A stretch of 64,000 bases of DNA, from NCBI RefSeq assembly GCF_000003815.2, contig NC_049983.1:17328746-17392745 (forward strand). Reading direction: 5' to 3'. Below the pieces are notes generated by a model. That model ran no database searches and was not told the DNA's origin. It saw only the letters and a program-made list of their open reading frames with translations. This document shows positions 58,111 through 64,000 of the stretch, in pieces. The stretch's first letter is position 1. The number at the start of each line of letters is the position of its first letter. The position numbers and the translations under genes were made by a program. Origin of the DNA: Branchiostoma floridae (Eukaryota > Chordata > Leptocardii > Amphioxiformes > Branchiostomatidae).

Positions 58111-59300
58111 AATCTATGTTGGAAATGTTAAGAGTTATGTTGTAAATAATCTTGAAAGACTTTTACCGTAAATGTTAAATGTTGGAAACTAACAGAAATA
58201 ATGTATTTGAAGTTAAAAATGTTTCTAACATGTATGAACACTATAGAAACAAGAGTTCGTAGACCTCAGGCCTGCATGAAATGTATTGGGTGTCTGTAGA
58301 CCTATTGTTTATTTTTTTTCCTTTTCGTCCGTGGTTGCGTGGTTGGAAAAGTGAGATTTTTACCTTGTTGGTTTGACTGCACCATGCCAAAGTCTGAAAT
58401 TCCATTTTGGGAATGTGTAAGCTTGGGCATGGATGAACATTACTTATTTTGGATTTCTTAAGCAGGTAACCAACCACAGTACCTTGAAGTTGTTGAGACG
58501 ACTTTTCCTACCTTTTTTTTGTCTCAGATGGCCCATGTAGTTATTCTGTCACATATGACTTGGCACTGGAAGGTTATTTGCATAATTTGACCAATTATAT
58601 TTTTATAGTAGTTCCATAGACAATATGAATAGTGGTAGCCCCCATCCAGCAGCAACAGTTAGTCCCCAGGGTGGTATGATATTTTTATTCAATCCGTCCA
58701 ACTAAAACCTAAATCTCTTGAAGTACCTAAGCCAAATTTAACAGCAGAGTTTACTATTCAAAATGTCCTTTTCAATTCCATTCATAGATGGCAAGCTGCT
58801 GCTGCTTTAAAAAGTTCAGAAAGCTGTTGTAGTCAGAGTGAACACCCAGCAAACATCCCACAAAATCAATGAGCAGTTGCTTAGAGGGGGAAAACAATTT
58901 CATCATATTTTTGCAGTGACAAAATGCAACAAACGATACTAAATTTAAAACAGAACAAAGCCTCTACCACTTAACCCTGCCCGTACTATAGATTAAGCAG
59001 GCCCAAAAATCAAGCGAATATGACTAGCCCCAAACTACAAATTACCTGCATAAAATACGGAAATGGCAACCCCAAAGAAACAGCAAGAAGGAAAAATCAT
59101 ACACATACCTTTCTCTAGCACTCAAGCTCTATACATTTCTTCTCCACTTTAGAAAGTTGTATCTTCTGCTGATTGCCACACAGGGTAAAGGAACTTGTAC
59201 CAGAACTTTAAACTCAGTACTACACAGCTCTCTAAACACCACAAAGTCGGACTAACAAGTAGCAAACTCAAATGGTACCTAACCAATACACAACAGATAC
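58111..59300. other. Intergenic DNA, no gene seen
   Basis: 58250-58600 contains an inverted terminus of the same dispersed family (GTAGACCTCAGGCCTGCATG). Nothing else recognised. Confidence 0.45.
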
Positions 59301-59469
59301 TAATACATCATCTGGCAGGTCAGACACTGTTGATACAAAGTAACCTGATACATTGAAGGTGGCAGAAGCCAGTGCAAAAACAGATGACGATTCTACACCT
59401 AAGCTTAAAGACCTATCAATCAACCCAAACCCAACCAAACCAAGCAGATATTGGGGGGATGCCCCAACC

Positions 59470-60415
59470 ACACAAAAACAGGGTCAACCTACAGTATCAA
59501 GTTCAAGCACTAGGAGGCCCAAGATCAAACCTGACCACCAGGACACCAGCAACAACCCACGTAACAAATAGCAACACGATGGCACCTTGCGTTCCGGAGA
59601 TACAGCGCACGCGCAGTGCCCGCACAAAAGGTAACTTGGAATGTCAAGTTCAAGCACCAAGGGCGCCAAAATCAAAATTGAGAATTATTCAGCCACCGCC
59701 AACACATGTGCCAAATATCATCGCGCCCGCACCAACCGTTCAGAAGATATAACTCCGGAAATACCCCTCCCGGACACAAAATTCGACCTGCCGGGTCAAG
59801 TTCAAACGCGACAAGGCCCAAAGTCAATCCTAGGCAACAGGCAACAGCCCCCCACCCATGCACCAAAAATCGTCGCAATCGCGCGTATCGTTCCAGATAC
59901 ACAGCGCCAAAAGTGCCCCCAAAACACCAAAAATGCCACCTGCAATGTCAAGTTCAAGCGCCAGGAGGCCCAAAATCAAACCTGAGTGTCAAGCCACCAC
60001 CCCCAACCCGCATACCAAAAATCGTCGTGCTCGCACCATTCGTTCTCGAGATACAGCGCCCTAAATCCCCAGCTTCCAAATTTTCCCACGCCCGTGAAAA
60101 CCATACCTGCATACATGCAGGTAAATATTGAGAACATTACACAGATGTTATAAATAGTTCTAAACAGTTACTTATCATAGTTAGAATGTTATTAAGATTT
60201 CCAAAATGTTGGAACAAAAGGCAAGAAATACCCTCTTGGTAATGTGGAATCGACTCTACAACACACCAAGTATGAGAACAATCCATCCTGCCGCTCTTGA
60301 GTTATCTTGTTGGTAGACACACACACGCTCACACACACACACACACATACACGCACACGCACGCACATACACACACACACACACACACACAAACGCTATC
60401 GTGAAAATATTTCAT
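59470..60415 (-). repeat. Expanded copy of the dispersed repeat with four ~150-bp tandem subunits
   Basis: Blocks beginning TCAAGTTCAAGC recur at about 59497, 59642, 59793 and 59948 (spacing 145-155 bp). The right end (60240-60415) shows CTCTTGAGTTATCTTGTTGG, a CA tract and TTTCATGGAG, the family's first end read in reverse. Overlapping frames here are artefacts of the repeat. Confidence 0.78.
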
Positions 60416-60659
60416 GGAGTTTACTTCTTGTATTAATTGCATTTCGAACAATATGTGTCACTGACATCGGTACGCCAGATTTCAAGTCAATTATCACCTG
60501 GACCTTACAGAAAGAAAAACGCCGGGGTGTCCGCTGCTATGTATAATTGCCGCCGTTCGTGATGTCCCTAAATAGCAAACGTGCCTATGGTACTATTTTC
60601 AGGTCATTTGGTCTTAATATAATAGCATAGGAGCCAAAAGTATACAACGGCCCTGTCTG

Positions 60660-60796
60660 GAGTCATATGACTCAAAGTTGAGTCGAGTGACCCAAAGACT
60701 CCGTGTTGAGTCATATGACTCAAAGTGACCCTTTATAATACAGAAATCCATCCATTGTGGCTGAATATTGAAAAATCTGTTTGAGTCATATGACTC
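60660..60796. repeat. Three copies of a TGAGTCA-TA-TGACTCA palindrome
   Basis: GAGTCATATGACTC occurs at 60660-60673, 60709-60722 and 60783-60796, usually extended to TGAGTCATATGACTCA. Each half is a perfect AP-1 consensus. Confidence 0.9.
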
Positions 60797-61199
60797 CAAG
60801 ACGTCTTGAATTCCTAGATGACAAGCTTAAACGGCTGCAATTGCGTAGAATAAATGGCTTCATTTTCTGATTTTTAAGTCGAAAAAGGGGAATAAATTGG
60901 ATTTTCCCTTATTATTTTGGATTATGTTGTCTAGAAATGGCAAAGAAATCCCCAAATTCAGCAATATTAAGTAGTGCATGCCTGAAGTGTAAATGAAGCC
61001 GATATCGGGAAAAACTGTGTGTAGTCGAGGTAGGGAATCGCAATCAGTTTGGATTGTGTGCGATTAATCAGAATGTCTGAAAACAAATGTGAACGCATTT
61101 TTTAACCAGATTGCAAAATTTTGATCCGGATCAAGCTTGGTTCTTTTTCATTTGTGAATTTGGTTTAGTTCAACAGACTGCCCGATTTCAAATTTGTAA

Positions 61200-61493
61200 C
61201 CGCGAGTCCTTTATATTCAGCACAACTGTCACGCCTTTACAAGCAATAGATTCGTCCAGGAGAAATGGCACAACCTAGTTTATAGGCGACGAATATCAAA
61301 TTTGTTTTCTTCTTTTTTGCTGCCAGTATTCCTCTTTGTTGTTTGACCGCGAGTCCTTTATTTTTAAGCACAACAAACGCCTTTGCAATCAATGTTTCGG
61401 AATTCTTCAAAGACAAACTGCAAAGCCTCGTTTATAGGCGACAAATATCAAATCTATTTTCATTTTACTGCTAGTATTCCTCTTTGTTGTTTT
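61200..61493 (+). repeat. ~147-bp tandem duplication
   Basis: CCGCGAGTCCTTTAT through CCTCTTTGTTGTTT occurs twice head-to-tail (units start at 61200 and 61347), with moderate divergence. Confidence 0.85.
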
Positions 61494-61809
61494 ACTACCA
61501 AATTTACGAGTATGTCCCGCGGAACTTCGGACAGCCCGACGCCAGCGGTATTAAAGAATTTTCAAAATCCGATCTGTCATCATGACCACGCACCGTCAGA
61601 ACGTAAGCACGTGCGGAAATGGGACCTAAGACGGTCAAGTATCAAGGACCTACATCTGAATGGGGAAACTCTTTCATGCGGAGTGTCACAAGTAACTAAA
61701 AAGTTAGGCCGGCTCTTATCAAATACGTGGTTCCGGTCGAAGAGAGCTCGTCGGAAGACTGAAAATAAGTAGATGACATGTCGCTGGTCGAATCCAGACC
61801 CAATACTAC

Positions 61810-62120
61810 TCATTCCACTATGCATTGAAGCTGTACAAAATAAGGCGTGTAGAATAATTCTAGGCAGAGACTAATATGTTTGCTTGATAGGGCCTTAGAA
61901 CAGCTGTCACTTACTTCCCTGTACCTGAGACACCGTAATCTTTGTTTGAAACTTGCACTATGCCTAAATCTCCATTCTTCTCTAGACGGTTGCCTTCGAA
62001 ACGGGGAAGTGTACATAGCAGAGAACCAAGAACAAAGGACAACTACACGCAGTTCAGATGTAGGACATCTAGATTAAAAAATATTACCTTACCTTTTATT
62101 ACCTTAACATTTTTGAATGA
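61810..62120 (+). mobile_element. CR1-like LINE 3' terminal fragment, frameshifted
   Basis: Begins EAVQNKACRIILGRD and continues in another frame with LSLTSLYLRHRNLCLKLALC, a typical end of CR1-family ORF2. Degenerate. Confidence 0.75.
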
Positions 62121-62261
62121 ATTTTAATGCATTTTTAACAAATGTTTATGTCATATACCCCAATTCAGCCAAGTATGGCTGCAATGGTATGTATAAGTAA
62201 ACTTCTTTGTTGCAAATGAACCAGTCATTAAGTCATTCATAACCTTATTAACGCTTGCTTG

Positions 62262-63520
62262 TTCTTTACAGTGTTCTTTGCAGTGGACAGAGAACTCCGG
62301 GAACAGCAAGCTGGCTTTCGACCCAAACGATCCTGCGCTGAACAAATCTTCACTCTAAGACGCATTATAGAAAAGTGCAATGAACTTCAGACCCCACTCG
62401 CTATCAGCTACATTGATTTTACTAAGGCATTTGATTCCATTCATCGGCCCTCATTGCGGAACATTATGCAGATGTATGGATTGCCTCCCAAGTTGATATC
62501 TGCAATCAAGGGGATTTATGCCAACTCAAGATGCTGTGTAAGGACCAGTGATGGGTACAGTGACTGGTTTGAGGTTAAGCAACGGGGGTACGTCAAGGAT
62601 GTGTGCTATCACCCATTCTCTTTGCCCTCGCCATTGACTGGGTCCTATCCAAGGCAACAGACAGAAAGGGTATACAGTGGGTACAAGAACAGAAACTGTC
62701 GGATCTGGATTTTGCAGTTGACATCGCCGCCCTAACAGAAACCACCCAAGAGCTCCAGCCGTTAGTAAGCGACATAGGCTCCTCAGCAGCTAGTATTGGC
62801 CTTGAGATCAGTACAAAAAAGACCAAGAACATGCTGTCAGGACCCCACCCACCGACAACAGCTGTATTCATCGATCAGTATGAAGTAGAAGTGGTTGAGA
62901 ATTTCACTTACCTTGGAAGTTCCATAAACAACAACGGGGAAATAGATAAAGAATTGGACTGTAGGATTGGAAAGGCCTCAGCAGCATTTAACCAACTAGG
63001 AAAGATCTGGAGGTGTAAGAAACTTTCTATTAAGATAAAACTACGCTTTTACAATAGCAACGTCCTGTCCACACTCCTCTACGGCTCTGAATCATGGAAT
63101 TTGAAAACCAGCCATGAGAAGAACCTTGACGCCTTCGACAGCAAGTGTGTGAGGAGGATCTTGGGGATCAAATGGAGTGACTTTGTCTCAAACAAAGACG
63201 TAAGAGCACAAACAAGACAACAGCCAGTGTCATCAATCATATGTAAACGACGGTTAAGCTGGCTAGGACATGTGGAACGACTCCCACCCGAGGGATTTGC
63301 TCACCAAGTTCTTCAGTGGAAACCTCAAGGTCGGAGAAAGAGGGGACGTCCTAAGATGAACTGGCAGCAGACAGTTGACAGAGATCTCCTGCCAGTGGGC
63401 AAGAGATGGAAAGATGTGTGGAGACTGGCTGTAGACAGAGCGGGCTGGAACCTTCTAACTGCCTCATGCGTCACACGACGTGGGAGCCACTAAGTAAGTC
63501 TAAGTCTAAGTAAGTTCTTT
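62262..63520 (+). mobile_element. RTE-like LINE, defective reverse transcriptase
   Basis: Frame 1 (62262-62590) reads REQQAGFRPKRSCAEQIFTL and ISYIDFTKAFDSIHR. After a 2-base excess near 62585 the frame shifts to 62603-63493 with LSPILFALAIDWV, YLGSSINNNGEIDKE, LLYGSESW and RRKRGRPKMNWQQTVDRDLL. The catalytic FADD box is FAVD (first Asp to Val), so the polymerase is dead. The tail has repeated AAGTCTAAGT units. The 5' part with the endonuclease is missing. Confidence 0.88.
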
Positions 63521-63858
63521 AACATTTTTGCAGATTTTGTTTGGGTGCGGGCAGTAAAGTACGCAAGCCAACTGTGGCCACGCTTTGTGACCAAGTTTTG
63601 AAAAAAATCTAAAAAGTGCATACATTAATCAAGAAAATACAGTTATGTTACAGTATCATGATGTAACAAGATTACGTTTCTGGGAGCATTTGCCAGCATG
63701 TGCACACAAATGCTTGGGAAACATAATCTTCTCTGACAAAGGTAACAAACTGACAGCTATATACAAGTTCACCAGGGTACACTTATATAAATCACACTTA
63801 TATAAAAGGCACAATATTATTTTGCGCAAATTCATGTAGTTAAAAATTAGAGGAAGAA

Positions 63859-63983
63859 TCAGAGTCTGCTTTGTGTATTATTTTTGTCTACATGTGTCCT
63901 GAAGAAACTGAGGATCTTGTGCCAAGAGTCCTCCTGGGCTGCGGCATGGCTTCTAGGCTCCCCACCAGCAAGCATACACCAGT
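63859..63983 (-). CDS. ACOT/BAAT-like: Peroxisomal acyl-CoA thioesterase / BAAT-like (gene 3), last exon only
   Basis: The acceptor TTTTTCTAG lies at 63984 and later. The 125-bp exon has the same length as exon 9 of gene 2, with entry phase 1 as in genes 1 and 2. It encodes [20 protein letters not shown] and HKILSFFRTHVDKN and ends in SRL, an accepted PTS1 variant. The catalytic exons lie beyond the right edge. It is closer in sequence to gene 1 exon 9 ([17 protein letters not shown]) than to gene 2. Confidence 0.88.
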
Positions 63984-64000
63984 CTAGAAAAATGTAAAGG

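Noticed and set aside
59353-60131. Overlapping open frames of 70-140 codons
   Set aside because: They follow the ~150-bp tandem subunits of a dispersed repeat, with no domain and no splice or codon pattern of a gene.

Overview
This is eukaryotic nuclear DNA from an animal. GT-AG introns, small exons in large introns, long intergenic stretches, TTAGGG-type repeats, LINEs of CR1/L2-like and RTE-like style, tRNA-derived SINEs, a mariner family and a very high density of foldback elements all fit an invertebrate chordate. I favour a lancelet (Branchiostoma), because STEAP, type-I acyl-CoA thioesterase/BAAT and TRIM genes occur together. The species call is inference. Two runs of exactly 100 N (4477-4576 and 40416-40515) are assembly gaps of nominal length.

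Layout: (1) 186-2414, minus: first three coding exons of a STEAP-type metalloreductase whose membrane part lies beyond the left edge. (2) 5481-15710, plus: a complete nine-exon peroxisomal acyl-CoA thioesterase/BAAT-like gene (425 aa, Ser-Asp-His triad, C-terminal SKL). Its introns are packed with repeats: an interstitial TTAGGG array, a TTAA-flanked MITE, a perfect inverted copy of part of its own exon 2, a 1.34-kb palindrome and two tandem ~1-kb repeat elements. (3) 15992-19094, minus and tail-to-tail with the previous gene: a four-exon TRIM-like gene that splices in perfect phase to a Cys-rich CGHxC exon and then a two-exon ubiquitin-like domain. This is the most unusual gene here. (4) 19.1-22.4 kb: repeats, a LINE fragment and a TRIM pseudogene. 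(5) 23426-30356, minus: a second complete nine-exon thioesterase (426 aa) with identical exon boundaries and a 5' end almost identical to gene 2. (6) 30.8-40 kb: no intact gene; a second TRIM pseudogene, a second mariner derivative, SINEs and MITEs. (7) 40241-42749, minus: a two-exon class-A-like GPCR interrupted by an assembly gap. (8) 43-63.8 kb: mobile-element debris including an RTE-type LINE with a broken catalytic site. (9) 63859-63983, minus: the last exon of a third thioesterase paralogue ending in SRL.

The three thioesterase copies form a local family with conserved gene structure and peroxisomal targeting, probably acting on fatty acyl-CoA or bile-acid-type CoA esters. STEAP, TRIM and GPCR are unrelated neighbours. 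Gene models were built by hand from open frames, splice consensus and phase; no alignment or search was run, so family names rest on recognised motifs and intergenic negatives are only as good as an eye scan.
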